Origin: Photobacterium atrarenae
GTDB lineage: Bacteria > Pseudomonadota > Gammaproteobacteria > Enterobacterales > Vibrionaceae
DNA: 64,000 nt
Reading direction: 5' to 3'
NCBI RefSeq assembly: GCF_024380015.1
Contig: NZ_CP101509.1
Location: 992,001-1,056,000 of the forward strand
Of this stretch, positions 42,645 through 52,695 are shown in pieces (the stretch's first letter is position 1; each line of letters opens with the position of its first letter). Both the position numbers and the translations under genes were made by a program. Below the pieces are notes generated by a model, which was given only the letters and a program-made list of their open reading frames with translations, did no database searches and was not told the DNA's origin.

Positions 42645-43984
42645 TGGATTCCCCCGACGTATGCTGATTGGCCGGATGTTGAGGATGTTCGGGCTGCCGA
42701 TGTGGCCGACTCTTCTGCTGAACCTGTCATGGGCAGCATCAACGGAAAGCTGTCTGTCACCCCTGCGGGTTTGAGGATTGGAAACTGTTTCTGGACCCAG
42801 CGCAGCATCAGGATGGCCGGGCTGTCCAGCAGCACCTTGGCTTCAGGATATTGCCAGACGAGCTTGTCGATGCCGTCATTAGGCTCAAAAGGCGTATCGC
42901 CGCGGCCATCGTTATTGAGATCCCAGCCGAGATAGTTGCTCCAGAAGTTCCCGGTGCCATTCTGGCTCCATTCCTGCTTCCGGTTCGAGACATATTTCAC
43001 CTGAACTGGGTTGTTGAGAAAGGTGTTGCCAAAGACCTTGACGTTCTCTGAGCCGGCCGTCAGGTGAATACCGATTTCAGTGGTGTCAATGGTGTTGAAA
43101 CTTAGGGTGTTGTAGCCCGAGTTGTAGACGAACAGCCCTTTGCCGTCGCGGCCGTTGACCTTGTGCTCCGGCTTGGTCCAGACATTGCTGATGCGGTTGT
43201 GGCTGATCTCTGAGTAGGTGATGAAGTTCATCAGAAAGCCGTAATCTTCGCTGTCGCGGGTTTCGTTGCCAATCACGGTCAGCTTGCGGGAGCTCATCAG
43301 TGCGTAACCGGCCCGGGTACGAAAGGCCAGATTGTCCTGAACCCGGTTGCTGTGGGAATACATATAGTGAATGCCGTAGCGAAGATCGTGCATGGTATTA
43401 TTTTTTAATACACTTTGCTGGCTGGCGATAATATAGAGGCCGTCGCGGGTGTGGCTGACGGTGTTGTTACTGACGTCGGCATGTTGAACCCGGGACAGCT
43501 GGATGCCGTTGCCGCGGTCGGCTGAGCGCAGTTGCGGGTTCCCGATAACTTCATTGCCTTCGACTTTGATGTGTTGGCCGCCCTGGATCCAGATGCCAAA
43601 ACCGTCCCCTTTCAGGCGGTTGTTGCGGATCACCAGGTGGCTGGCATGCTTGTCGGCATAGATGCCGGCATTTTGTGCAGTCAGATCGCGCCCCCAGTTG
43701 TGAATATCCAGGCCTTCAATCCGGATCCGCTCGTTCTGTAACAACAAGGCATGTCCTTTACCGCCGGCATTGATCCTGGCCCCCGGGGTGCCCTGCAGTT
43801 TGACGGCGCGGCGTATGACAAAGTTGCCGGTGTATTCTCCGGCAGCCAGGGTGATCACGTCGCCGTCGGCAGCGGTGTCCAGCACCTGCTGTAGGTTATC
43901 TTCCACTGAAACCCGAATGGTCTCAGCCAGCGCCACCGGCTGCAGACACAGCAATATCAGCAGTGAAATTATGGATTTGATCAT
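42641..43984 (-). CDS. nosD: NosD, periplasmic copper-processing beta-helix protein
   Basis: Periplasmic protein that works with NosF and NosY to build the CuZ site of NosZ. After a signal peptide (about 20 residues, ending AE), the mature part has repeated right-handed parallel beta-helix (CASH/PbH1) turns recognisable by recurrent N-x-I/V-x-x-N patterns, such as NNTVSHT, NNTMHDL and GNETRDS. The C-terminal GTGNFWSNYLGWDLNNDGRGDTPF segment is a NosD hallmark. The start at 43984 is preferred by its signal peptide; a further in-frame start at 44071 has none. Confidence 0.93.
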   Translation of the reverse strand: MIKSIISLLILLCLQPVALAETIRVSVEDNLQQVLDTAADGDVITLAAGEYTGNFVIRRAVKLQGTPGARINAGGKGHALLLQNERIRIEGLDIHNWGRDLTAQNAGIYADKHASHLVIRNNRLKGDGFGIWIQGGQHIKVEGNEVIGNPQLRSADRGNGIQLSRVQHADVSNNTVSHTRDGLYIIASQQSVLKNNTMHDLRYGIHYMYSHSNRVQDNLAFRTRAGYALMSSRKLTVIGNETRDSEDYGFLMNFITYSEISHNRISNVWTKPEHKVNGRDGKGLFVYNSGYNTLSFNTIDTTEIGIHLTAGSENVKVFGNTFLNNPVQVKYVSNRKQEWSQNGTGNFWSNYLGWDLNNDGRGDTPFEPNDGIDKLVWQYPEAKVLLDSPAILMLRWVQKQFPILKPAGVTDSFPLMLPMTGSAEESATSAARTSSTSGQSAYVGGIQ

Positions 43985-44076
43985 CGCTGTCTCTCTTCCG
44001 CGATTTCTGTACAGGAGATTGCGTTCATGATGTCGATGAAGCGCCATCACCGAGTGATGGCGCTTTGGCACCGGGC

Positions 44077-45975
44077 TTATGCTTCGACCAGCATCCGGCC
44101 GCGCATCTCCATATGGAGGGCGTGGCAGAACCAGTTACAGTAGTACCACTGGACGCCCGGCTTGTTGGCAATGAAGGTGACTGACGCGGTCGCCTGCGGC
44201 CCAATCTCCATCTGTACGCCGTGGTTGGTCATACAGAAGCCGTGGGTGACGTCTTCGACCATATCCAGGTTGGTGACCACCATAGTCACTTCATCCCCGA
44301 GCTTGACCTTGAACTCGGTCAGGCCGAAGTTCGGAGCGACCGAGGTCATATAGACCCGCACCTTGTTGCCGTCGCGGATCACCTTGTTCTGGGTCATCAC
44401 ATCAACGCCGTCTTTTTCCGCCATCGCCAGTGTTTCAGCGAACATCGGATCATCCCGGGTCCACAGTTTTTTCGGTTTGACGACACTGCGGTGAACGATC
44501 ATGCAGTCGTGGGGCTCGGCGAAGGTCGGGCCGTCATGGACCAGTTTCATTTCATCCCCGGAGATGTCGATCAGCTGATCGTTTTCCGGGCGCAGCGGGC
44601 CAACTGGCAGGAAGCGGTCTTTGGAGAATTTACACAGCGAGATCAGCCACTTGCCGTCAGCATCCCGTGTTTCCCCCTGTGAGGTGTGGTTATGGCCGGG
44701 TTGGTAATGGACATCCAGCTTCTGACGCAGGTAATTGACCTTCTCACCATTGTAAGCCTTGATCGCATCTTCAACGTTCCATTTGGCGATCTGGCTGTCG
44801 AGGAACAGGGTGGTGTAGGCATTGCCGCGGTTGTCAAAGGCGGTGTGTAGGGGCCCCAAGCCAAGCTCTGGCTCGGCAACAATCGCATCCCGTGGCTGGA
44901 TCTTGTCGTCAAACAGGTCATCGAGCTTGTCGATGCCGATCACGGACACGGTTGGTGACAGTTTGCCGTTGGCAACAAAGTATTTACCGCTGGGCGAGGT
45001 GTTCAGGCCATGCGGTGACTTGGGTACAGGAACATAACGGGTGAGCTCTGAGCCTTTGCGGCCGTCCAGCACCGGGATATCGTTGCCGTTGTAGGTTTTA
45101 TATTTGCCCGCTTTCAGAGCCGCTTCACAACGCGGCAGGTTGAATATCACCACATGATCCCGCTCAGCGGTGATCATCTCACCCAGGTTCATGCCCATTT
45201 CTGAGTTATAGCAGGTCGAGGCAAAGTACTTGCCGTCATAGTCGGCATCTGTGTTGTCGAGGTTACCGTCAACCATGACCTGGAACGCCACTTCCATCGT
45301 TTCGGCATCAATGACGTTGAAGAGGGAGCGGTAAGTGCTGACATCTTCCAGGCTGGCTTTGCCGTCGTTGTTCATTGGGATCTCGAACTCGCCGTTACAG
45401 AAGATGTACTTGGTTTCCGGGACTTTCTGCACCCGTAGCCCATGGATCGCCTGAACGTTCGGAACGGTCATCATTTTGTCGGTTTTCATCACATCACAAC
45501 GGATCCGGGCGACCCGGCTGTTGGCTTTGTCATTGATAAATACGTATTTGCCGTTGTAGCGGCCGTCGGTCATGCTCATATGCGGGTGGTGTGAATCGCC
45601 GACCAGCATATCAACACTGTCGCCTTTAATTCGCTTACTTTCGTTGGTGATCCCCCAGCCGGTGGCGCTACAGGTGTTAAATACCGGGATCCGCATCAAT
45701 TCGCGCATGGAAGGCAGGCCCATAATGCGCACTTCTCCAGAGTGGCCGCCACTCCAGAAGCCGTAATACTCGTCCATTTCGCCCGGATGGACAAATGGGG
45801 AATTTTGCGCTTCCTTGGCTTTGGCTTGTGCCATGGAGGCGAACATGGCCGCTGACATCGGGGCGACGGCTGCGCCCAGGCCGAGCGCCGCTGTTTTGCC
45901 GAAAAACTTGCGCCGCTCTTCGTTTTGCGGGGCATCCGGGTGTGCTGTCAGACCGTTGTTTTTGTTGTCACTCAT
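44077..45975 (-). CDS. nosZ: Nitrous-oxide reductase NosZ, clade I (Tat-exported)
   Basis: Periplasmic copper enzyme that reduces N2O to N2. A Tat signal with RRKFFGKTA lies in the first 30 residues, placing it with the Tat-dependent clade I. The [12 protein letters not shown] segment supplies histidines of the CuZ site. The C-terminal cupredoxin domain has the CuA ligands C613, C617, H621 and M624 ([12 protein letters not shown]). 632 residues matches typical clade I enzymes. It follows nosR and precedes nosD in the canonical order. Confidence 0.97.
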   Translation of the reverse strand: MSDNKNNGLTAHPDAPQNEERRKFFGKTAALGLGAAVAPMSAAMFASMAQAKAKEAQNSPFVHPGEMDEYYGFWSGGHSGEVRIMGLPSMRELMRIPVFNTCSATGWGITNESKRIKGDSVDMLVGDSHHPHMSMTDGRYNGKYVFINDKANSRVARIRCDVMKTDKMMTVPNVQAIHGLRVQKVPETKYIFCNGEFEIPMNNDGKASLEDVSTYRSLFNVIDAETMEVAFQVMVDGNLDNTDADYDGKYFASTCYNSEMGMNLGEMITAERDHVVIFNLPRCEAALKAGKYKTYNGNDIPVLDGRKGSELTRYVPVPKSPHGLNTSPSGKYFVANGKLSPTVSVIGIDKLDDLFDDKIQPRDAIVAEPELGLGPLHTAFDNRGNAYTTLFLDSQIAKWNVEDAIKAYNGEKVNYLRQKLDVHYQPGHNHTSQGETRDADGKWLISLCKFSKDRFLPVGPLRPENDQLIDISGDEMKLVHDGPTFAEPHDCMIVHRSVVKPKKLWTRDDPMFAETLAMAEKDGVDVMTQNKVIRDGNKVRVYMTSVAPNFGLTEFKVKLGDEVTMVVTNLDMVEDVTHGFCMTNHGVQMEIGPQATASVTFIANKPGVQWYYCNWFCHALHMEMRGRMLVEA

Positions 45976-46062
45976 TGTAGGTTCTCCGTACCGTGTCCTT
46001 CTACACCAGAGGTAGTGAGGTGTTGTGATTCTTGTTAAACATGCGTTGCTGTTTTTTGATGG

Positions 46063-48198
46063 TTATTCGGTGACCGTCACAGGAATATCTTGTGAGTTGT
46101 CCCGGCGTTTTTTGCGTGCCAGCTTTTTCAGCGGTGGGCACTTGGTATCGTTGTAATAGGTGATCTGGCAATCCAGGCAGTAATGGCATTCGCGCATATT
46201 GATGGTGCCATCCGGATGAATCGCCTGAATCTCACATTCTTTCGCGCAGGTTTTGCAGGGCTGGCCGCATTCAGGACGCCGCTTGAGCCAGCTGAACAGG
46301 CGCGCACCGCTTGAGACCGATAGGGCTGCGCCCAGCGGACACAGGTAGCGGCAGAAGGTTTTGCGCTGAAACAGGTTGAGCGTGAGCAGGAAGACTGCCC
46401 AGGCGATGAATGGCCATTCGCGATCAAACTTAAGTAAAAATGTCGTTTTGAACGGTTCGACTTCGGCGAACTGCTCCGCCAGGGCCAGGGAGTCCAGCGA
46501 CAGGCCGAACAAGCCCAGCAGAATGAGGTATTTGATGGCCCACAGACGCTCATGAACGGCAAAAGGAAACTCATACTGAGGAATCCGGAAGTAACGTGCG
46601 GCGACATTAATCAGCTCCTGCAGCGCACCGAACGGGCAAAGCCAGCCGCAATAGACGGCGCGTCCCCATAACAGCAAGATCACCGCGGCAGCGCTCCACA
46701 GGGTGAAGATGATCGGATCGAGCAGGAACAGATCCCAGGAGAATTCCGTCATCAGGGCCTGGAGGAAGGTAAAGACGTTCACCACGGAGAGTTGTCCGCC
46801 CCATGACCAGCCGATGAAAACGACAGTCACCACCAGAAAGCCGTGTCGCAGGTTGTGCATGAATTTGGGGTGGCGCACCAGCAGATCCTGGAAGAAGAGG
46901 ATCAGCAGCAATGTCACCAGCAAAGCGGCCAGAATGATGACTTCCAGCTGGCGCTCCTGCCAAACCTGTTCCGTGAGAGACAGTTCTGGTTCGGGGTAGA
47001 TGGCCGGCGGGGTGTCCACATATTGATCCGGCATGTCATAGTTGCCCCGGAAGCTGGAGAAAATGCTATCGACCGGCCCGGTCTGGCGTCGTACCAGCAG
47101 CTCCAGTTGCCAGTCGGCACCTGGGTCAAATTCGTGGTGGGCTTGGATACGAAAGACAGACATTTCTTTAAACGCAGGTGCACCCGGAATATAGAGATCT
47201 GTGATGCGATGGTGGTCAAGGTCACGAAAGTCGATTTCACTGTCGTGCTGGTGAACCTGGATCCGGTCAAAAATGCCCCCGCGTACATAGCCGGAACCTT
47301 TAAAGGAGTAACCGTTGCCCAGTACGACCACCAGGTGCTCGTCTGGCTTGAGTGTCGACATCAGCCACTTGTAATCTGTATCGCCAAACAGGTTACGGCC
47401 AATGGTCGGAACATCCGCCAGCGCGTAATAGAGCTCGGCAAACATCGCCTGCTCTTCCCCGGCCGGTGCCGTGTCCACATGCTCGGCTTCAGTGCCGACA
47501 AAGGCTTGATCCACGGTTTCACGGGTCAAGAACAGTTTTCGGATTGAACCGTCTCCGGTGAGTTGCTGCCAGGTGGCGGGAGCAAACTGATCCTGAATGA
47601 TGGTTGAGGGCGGCTGAATTACGCCTTGCTCTGTCGCAATGATCCCCAGCGATTGCGCGGCTTTGGTAGCAGCTTTGGTCAGCGCGGCATTCATCACTTT
47701 CACCGTGACGGTGGCCCCGGATAGGCCATCTATGGCCACGTAGCCGGGTTCGGTATTGCCGCCCACTTTGATGCGGTCCGACACGGACAGGCCAAGGTAC
47801 TGCTCGGCAAAGGCAGTTAGCTTGCTCTCCGGGATCCCGGCCAGAATAATCGGTTCATGATGTTCCAGCACCTGAGCGTTCAGGTATTGTCCTTGCGGAT
47901 CGATGACGACCAGCATGTTGACTGGTTCGCCGGAGTAGGCCGGGATAAGAGCAATATCATTGGTTTCAAAAGCGTAGCCAATGATTTCCTGTGCTTGGTA
48001 TATCTCCCGGACAGGCGGCTCACCTGCTTTGTCGGCAATGCGGGTTGCTTCCGGGAAAGTTGCTTTGATCAGCGGCAGCGGATCCTTCGGCGGGCTGACA
48101 AACAGGGCATTGGCCGGTGAAATTCCGGAGAAGAAAAGGGCAACCGCAAAGATTAGCTGTATTGCTGTTGCACTGGCTCGATTAATTCTTTGCACCAC
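46063..48198 (-). CDS. nosR: NosR, flavin- and iron-sulfur-containing activator of N2O reduction
   Basis: Membrane protein that feeds electrons to NosZ and is needed for its activity. The 711-residue protein has a signal/transmembrane start, a periplasmic FMN-binding domain with the covalent-flavin motif DGLSGATVTV (about residues 155-165), several membrane helices, two CxxxCP motifs (WLCPFGA and YLCPLGA) and two [4Fe-4S] clusters near the C-terminus (CGQPCKTCAKEC and CHYCLDC). No apbE/nosX flavin transferase gene is in the window, so flavinylation would need one elsewhere. It is first in the operon behind an FNR-type promoter. Confidence 0.95.
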   Translation of the reverse strand: MVQRINRASATAIQLIFAVALFFSGISPANALFVSPPKDPLPLIKATFPEATRIADKAGEPPVREIYQAQEIIGYAFETNDIALIPAYSGEPVNMLVVIDPQGQYLNAQVLEHHEPIILAGIPESKLTAFAEQYLGLSVSDRIKVGGNTEPGYVAIDGLSGATVTVKVMNAALTKAATKAAQSLGIIATEQGVIQPPSTIIQDQFAPATWQQLTGDGSIRKLFLTRETVDQAFVGTEAEHVDTAPAGEEQAMFAELYYALADVPTIGRNLFGDTDYKWLMSTLKPDEHLVVVLGNGYSFKGSGYVRGGIFDRIQVHQHDSEIDFRDLDHHRITDLYIPGAPAFKEMSVFRIQAHHEFDPGADWQLELLVRRQTGPVDSIFSSFRGNYDMPDQYVDTPPAIYPEPELSLTEQVWQERQLEVIILAALLVTLLLILFFQDLLVRHPKFMHNLRHGFLVVTVVFIGWSWGGQLSVVNVFTFLQALMTEFSWDLFLLDPIIFTLWSAAAVILLLWGRAVYCGWLCPFGALQELINVAARYFRIPQYEFPFAVHERLWAIKYLILLGLFGLSLDSLALAEQFAEVEPFKTTFLLKFDREWPFIAWAVFLLTLNLFQRKTFCRYLCPLGAALSVSSGARLFSWLKRRPECGQPCKTCAKECEIQAIHPDGTINMRECHYCLDCQITYYNDTKCPPLKKLARKKRRDNSQDIPVTVTE

Positions 48199-48240
48199 TC
48201 ACTCCCTGGCCGTTTGCGGCTCTGTTATCTTTAATGATGC

Positions 48241-48282
48241 ATTCTATTTGCAACTTTTATGGGGTGGCGTGATTAAGATCAA
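48241..48282 (-). promoter_or_regulatory. FNR-dependent (class II) promoter of the nos operon
   Basis: On the minus strand TTGATCTTAATCAC (48282-48269) matches the FNR box TTGAT-N4-ATCAA at nine of ten positions. Exactly 22 bp later comes TAGAAT (48246-48241), the spacing of a class II FNR site centred at -41.5. The start point would be about 35 bp before nosR. This predicts anaerobic induction. Confidence 0.8.
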
Positions 48283-48453
48283 ATTAGTTACAACTGGTTA
48301 CATATTACTGTTCAAAATGAGAGGTTTGTAGATAATTTGCCTAGTGGCTTGCCTGACTGTTTGCACGGATGTGTGGGGAGACCTGCCCGAATGGAGGCCA
48401 TTTGAGACAGCGTTATTTGATACGACACACGCCAAGACAAAACGGTCTGATAC

Positions 48454-48481
48454 AAAAAGACCGCCTTCAGGGAAGACGGTC
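48454..48481 (-). terminator. Terminator after MscS-type channel gene
   Basis: On the minus strand GACCGTCTTC / GAAGGCGGTC (one mismatch) with a three-base loop and a TTTTT run. It lies 34 bp after the channel gene's stop. Confidence 0.85.
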
Positions 48482-48515
48482 GGAAAGCATGCGGAACCTT
48501 GTTTCCTTGCTGTAG

Positions 48516-49430
48516 TTAAGATACCGACTGGCTAAAGTCGCCAGAGACCTCCTGCGGCCGTGTCACCGTTTTTTCCTTGCTCTGGAAGTGGTGGCAGTAG
48601 AGGCCCATGAAATCTTCGCGGATCAGTTGCTCAATCTCCGCGGCGCGGTTGGTCGGGCAAAAGAGCATAAAATGCACCAGTTGTTCTCCGGTTTCTGTAT
48701 TGGAGAGCTGGATGTGCGGCTCTGCCCCCGGTAAATCAACCCCGGCGTGGCGCTCAATCACATGGTTATAGCGCTTGGCGACTTCGGCAAAATCGTCACA
48801 GTGCTCATCCATCTTCGCTAGCATGATCGGCACCAGCGGGTATAGGTTCACCGTTTCACGAATCGTGACCGAAAAATGGTGATATACATAGCGCTTCATA
48901 AAGTTCATGTTCTTCACCGGCACGCTGAAAAACATGCTGTTCGGAAGCGTGACTGTTTTTCCCGTATAGTGATAGTTACCGTGATGAATATCGACTTCTT
49001 GGATCACGGTTGCCATCAGGTTGTGCTCAATCACCTCACCACACAACGCGCCGACTTCAATCCAGTCGCCAATTCGGAAAGAGCGAGAACTGGCACGCTG
49101 GATCGAGCCGGTAAAGCAAAGGATGATCTCTTTCGAGGCCACGACGACGGCGACGGCAATGGCCGTCAGCGACAGGGCGAACTTGCTGATCTCTGCCTGC
49201 CAGAGAATGAACAGCAGCAGCAACAGGACTGAAAAGGTGCCGTTTTTGGTCCGGGAGATCCATTTGCGCTGCTCGTCGCTGAGGAAATTATCGTCTCCGC
49301 GGATCCGGGAGATGGTCAGGCGCCTCAGTAGCAGCATGATGCCGAACATCAGGGCGCTGAACAGCAGTTTATGTTGCAGCAGGTAGTCGGCAATTAAATC
49401 AAAGTGTTCCACAATCATGTTTTGTATCAT
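48516..49430 (-). CDS. MscS-family mechanosensitive ion channel
   Basis: Inner-membrane channel of 304 residues. Three N-terminal helices (about 20-100) are followed by the pore-lining segment with the pattern ALSLTAIAVAVVVASKEIILCFTGSI and the MscS cytoplasmic beta domain (SFRIGDWIEVGALCGEVIEHNLMATVIQ), then a C-terminal alpha/beta part. It would release solutes on hypoosmotic shock. Its ATG at 49430 has no clear ribosome-binding site, and the nearest internal ATG is only four codons in. It has its own terminator. Confidence 0.88.
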   Translation of the reverse strand: MIQNMIVEHFDLIADYLLQHKLLFSALMFGIMLLLRRLTISRIRGDDNFLSDEQRKWISRTKNGTFSVLLLLLFILWQAEISKFALSLTAIAVAVVVASKEIILCFTGSIQRASSRSFRIGDWIEVGALCGEVIEHNLMATVIQEVDIHHGNYHYTGKTVTLPNSMFFSVPVKNMNFMKRYVYHHFSVTIRETVNLYPLVPIMLAKMDEHCDDFAEVAKRYNHVIERHAGVDLPGAEPHIQLSNTETGEQLVHFMLFCPTNRAAEIEQLIREDFMGLYCHHFQSKEKTVTRPQEVSGDFSQSVS

Positions 49431-49943
49431 TCGGTTTTTGTTAGACTTTTCCGCGCTTAGCCGGAACGGTGGGACAGGAACAACGGCTAAGCAGGTTTGG
49501 TGTTGTTCTCAACATAAAGGCTGAAAATTCTCCACCATGTTTGCCGGGAAGTAAATATGGTTGGAAAGTTTATTTTCACTTGCCGCGGCGCCCCCTGACT
49601 TTATTGCATGTGCCTGAATTTATTGTCCTATACTCCATGAATATCAGGCTTGGCAAAGGGGAAAGTGCCGTTGCCTATCTGTGTATGGGATAAATTGTGC
49701 CCACTTGGCGCAGGCTGTTGACGCAATTTTTGAGTTGATACCGCAAAAGTGGTGCCTGAAACCATGTTTAATTGATGTTGCATATGGTCGGGGGTGTCCG
49801 AGATATGGCAACCTACCGCCAGTGCCCGGCACCCGGCAAGTGTGGCGGGCATGTAATCAGGCACATTGGTGCCTGCGGGCAGATTATTCTAAATTGTGTG
49901 GAAGCGTTGCGCTTGAGCCCATGAGCGCGATTAAGGACTCGTT
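49431..49943. other. 513-bp gap between divergent genes
   Basis: Space between the MscS-type gene and the small unknown gene at 49944. Two + strand frames (49469-49693 and 49681-49947) have no ribosome-binding sites or recognisable products and are not accepted. Two imperfect hairpins are seen: GTTGCATAT / ATATGGCAAC around 49777-49814 and AGGCAC / GTGCCT around 49859-49875. They could be parts of a small RNA or only chance. Confidence 0.35.
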
Positions 49944-50435
49944 GTGATCCGATTCATTCAACTCATTGTTGCTTTATCATTGCTGGGTGGGGTTGGTTAT
50001 TTCATCCTCCAGGACGCTATGAATGCCAGCGATGACGGACCTAAATATAAATATCTGGCATCTAAATACCGGCCGGAATCTGAAGAGCACAGAAATTTGT
50101 ATCTTCATCATGCCAGTATGCAGGATATCCCGATGCCGGTCGGCAACTGGGAAGCGTTTGCCGGGCCTAGCCGTCACTTTCTGCTGAAAGTGAATGAGAA
50201 AGGCGGCTTTGTGCTGTCGATTAATCCTAATGCGAACGATACCTCGGAAGGGGCGATCACCGGAATGCTGACCATTACCGGTCAGGCATTCAAGGCCCAC
50301 CATGTGGTCGGCTCGGCGAAACAGATCATTCCGAAAAGTGGCCATTTGATCGTGAAAGCCTACTCGGACAGCGAATACCAGGTGATTCATCCGCAAACGA
50401 TGGAAGTGATCCGGTTTGAGCGCATTGCCGGTTAA
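49944..50435 (+). CDS. Small exported or membrane-anchored protein of unknown function
   Basis: A 163-residue protein starting at GTG with AAGGA six bases upstream. A hydrophobic N-terminal segment (about 4-22) is a signal anchor or uncleaved signal peptide; the rest is a soluble domain of about 135 residues. I do not recognise the family. The pattern of strands ending EVIRFERI suggests a small beta-rich fold. It is convergent with a DUF3429 gene 7 bp away. Confidence 0.6.
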   Translation: MIRFIQLIVALSLLGGVGYFILQDAMNASDDGPKYKYLASKYRPESEEHRNLYLHHASMQDIPMPVGNWEAFAGPSRHFLLKVNEKGGFVLSINPNANDTSEGAITGMLTITGQAFKAHHVVGSAKQIIPKSGHLIVKAYSDSEYQVIHPQTMEVIRFERIAG

Positions 50436-50442
50436 GGGAGGC

Positions 50443-50892
50443 TCAGCTTGCTAAAGCAATGAGATGGATTAGGACGACAATCCCGGTTAGCCGGTTACGC
50501 ATTGGTTGATAATCGGCGGGCTGACCTTCTTTTTCAACCTGCCGAATCTTCATCTCCGCAAACCACACCGCAATAAAGCCAAACAGCAGCAGCAATACCG
50601 ACAGGGCGAATTGCTCAGGTGCGCGCAGTAGTACCCCCCAGGCAATCAGTGAAAACAGAATGCTGAGCAGCAGGGCGTTACGGCTCAGTTTGTGCTGGAT
50701 GTGATCAATCGCATTGCCCCATAAGATCCCGGCGAGGAAACTCAAGATCACCGCACTATAGGCGATGAAGAGTTGCTGTGGCGGGATATCAAACAGCTTG
50801 GTTTCGCTCCAGAGACAAGTCAGGCTGATGATGAAAGGTAGCAGGCCAAGGTAAGCCAGTCGGGTCATGAGCTTGGTGGCAGGTTGTTTCAT
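50443..50892 (-). CDS. DUF3429-family membrane protein
   Basis: Inner-membrane protein of 149 residues with five predicted helices and the DUF3429 pattern: LAYLGLLPFIISL near the start, AYSAVILSFLAGILWG in the middle, and MRNRLTGIVVLIHLIAL at the end. Function unknown, though the family is common in marine gammaproteobacteria. The ATG at 50892 has GGAGA eight bases upstream; an in-frame start at 50937 lacks one. Confidence 0.85.
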   Translation of the reverse strand: MKQPATKLMTRLAYLGLLPFIISLTCLWSETKLFDIPPQQLFIAYSAVILSFLAGILWGNAIDHIQHKLSRNALLLSILFSLIAWGVLLRAPEQFALSVLLLLFGFIAVWFAEMKIRQVEKEGQPADYQPMRNRLTGIVVLIHLIALAS

Positions 50893-51001
50893 AAGCGTCT
50901 CCTGAGTGGTTCTGATATCAAATAGATGGCTTTGCAATCAAATGGGCCATCGGCCCAGGTGGTCATCCGTGCCGTGCATTACTGAGTTGCATTGTGGCGC
51001 C

Positions 51002-52528
51002 TTACTTGCTGCGATTTAGCGGGCCGTACAGATCGGTACGGCGGTGGCGCAGGTTGGTGACTGAACCTTCCTTGTTGAGAAATTTGAGTTTATCCAGATC
51101 CACATCAGCAAAGATGATCATTTCGGTATTCGGGCTGGCTTCGGTGATCGTCGCATCATGGGGAAAGTAGATGTCGGACGGTGAAAAAACCGCAGACTGG
51201 GCATACTGGATATCGACGTTATCGACCCGAGGCAGGTTGCCGACACTGCCACCGATCGCAACATAGCACTCATTTTCGATGGCCCGGGCCTGGGCGCACA
51301 GACGAACTCTCAGGTAGCCGTTTTTGGTATCAGTCCAGAACGGGACAAACAGGATCTGCATGTCTTGTTCGGCCATGATCCGCCCGAGCTCCGGGAATTC
51401 GACATCATAGCAAATCAGGATCCCGATCCGTCCGGCATCGGTATTGAAAACTTTAATTTTCTCGCCGCCGTCCATCACCCAGTCGCGTTGTTCGTGGGGG
51501 GTGATGTGGATTTTATACTGCTCATCAATACATCCGTCGCGGTGGAGCAGGTAAGAGACATTATACAGTCGGCCGTTTTCCAGGATCGGCATACTGCCGG
51601 CAATGATATTGGTATTGTGGGTCACGGCCATCTGTGAAAAGCGCTGTTTGATGTCTTCGGTAAACTCACTCAGAAAACGGATGGCTTCCACCGAGTTCTG
51701 GCCGGTTTTCAGCCCCATCAGCGGTGCATTGAAAAATTCCGGGAACAGGACGAAATCGGCCTGGTAGTTGGACAGGGAGGTGACGAAGAACTCAGCCTGA
51801 TCCATCAGGTCTTCGAGCGATAACATCGGGCGCATCTGCCACTGGACAATGCCCAGCCGGACCAGGCTTTTTTCCGACTCCAGCAGCGGTACCTCTTCTT
51901 CATAAAACACGTTGTCCCATTCGAGCAGGGTGGCGTAGCCGCAGGATTTGTCATCTTCCGGCAGGTAGTTTTTCATAATCCGCTTGACGTCAAAGTCGTT
52001 CGAAAGTTGGAACGAGAGGATCGGGTCATGGATTTCCCTGCGCTTCACCTTCTCGATATATTCCAGAACGGACAGCTCTTTGGCGACGCGCTGATAACCC
52101 GGAATTCGTCCGCCGGCCAGAATTGCTTTGAGGTTTTGATCACGACAGACTTCCTTGCGTGCTTCGTAGAGCCGCCGCCCCAGCCGCAGGCCGCGATAAT
52201 CGGGGTGGACGAAAACATCCAGGCCATACATGGCATCCCCGCTGGCCTGATGCTGGATCACGTTTTGTTCGGTAATAATATCGGTATAGGTGTGGCTGAG
52301 GGAGAGTCGGTTGTAATCGACCTTGATGGTCAGGGCTGCACCGATAATTTTGCCGCTGTCTTCAATACAGATTTGTCCTTCAGGAAACTGGTGGATTAAA
52401 TCCATAATGGTCATCCGGGGCCAAGCGCCGCCGACATCATAAAAGACCAGATCCATCAGCGCCGCCAGTTCATCATAGTCACCGGGCTCGATATTGCGAA
52501 GGTTCAACAGAGGCGTATTGTTCTCCAT
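51002..52528 (-). CDS. GNAT acetyltransferase-nitrilase fusion protein
   Basis: Two-domain protein of 508 residues. Residues about 1-200 are an N-acetyltransferase with the acetyl-CoA site RGLRLGRRLYEARK. Residues about 225-508 are a carbon-nitrogen hydrolase with the catalytic Glu (FPEFFN), Lys (YKIHITPHE) and Cys373 (ILICYDVEFPE). The fusion is a known conserved arrangement, sometimes labelled bifunctional GNAT/carbon-nitrogen hydrolase, but its substrate is not established. The two activities may act in turn on one amine/amide compound, an inference. It is monocistronic. Confidence 0.9.
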   Translation of the reverse strand: MENNTPLLNLRNIEPGDYDELAALMDLVFYDVGGAWPRMTIMDLIHQFPEGQICIEDSGKIIGAALTIKVDYNRLSLSHTYTDIITEQNVIQHQASGDAMYGLDVFVHPDYRGLRLGRRLYEARKEVCRDQNLKAILAGGRIPGYQRVAKELSVLEYIEKVKRREIHDPILSFQLSNDFDVKRIMKNYLPEDDKSCGYATLLEWDNVFYEEEVPLLESEKSLVRLGIVQWQMRPMLSLEDLMDQAEFFVTSLSNYQADFVLFPEFFNAPLMGLKTGQNSVEAIRFLSEFTEDIKQRFSQMAVTHNTNIIAGSMPILENGRLYNVSYLLHRDGCIDEQYKIHITPHEQRDWVMDGGEKIKVFNTDAGRIGILICYDVEFPELGRIMAEQDMQILFVPFWTDTKNGYLRVRLCAQARAIENECYVAIGGSVGNLPRVDNVDIQYAQSAVFSPSDIYFPHDATITEASPNTEMIIFADVDLDKLKFLNKEGSVTNLRHRRTDLYGPLNRSK

Positions 52529-52695
52529 ACTTTTTCCTTGTTCTTTATGGTGTTTTTTCGCCGGTTGTGTTGCTGAGAAGTTAGCCAGCTAATATGGATA
52601 AGTATATACAGCTTGCGTGGCGACTGGCGGATCGGGTGGGTTGCCGGCGTGCGCTAGATAGCAAACAAGGAAAATAAATCGCCCGGGCCGGATGT

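Noticed and set aside
46843-47547. 234-codon + strand frame opposite nosR
   Set aside because: Shadow of nosR, no ribosome-binding site and no recognisable motif.
49469-49947. Two overlapping small frames between the MscS-type gene and 49944
   Set aside because: No ribosome-binding site, no known pattern and mutual overlap; treated as non-coding.
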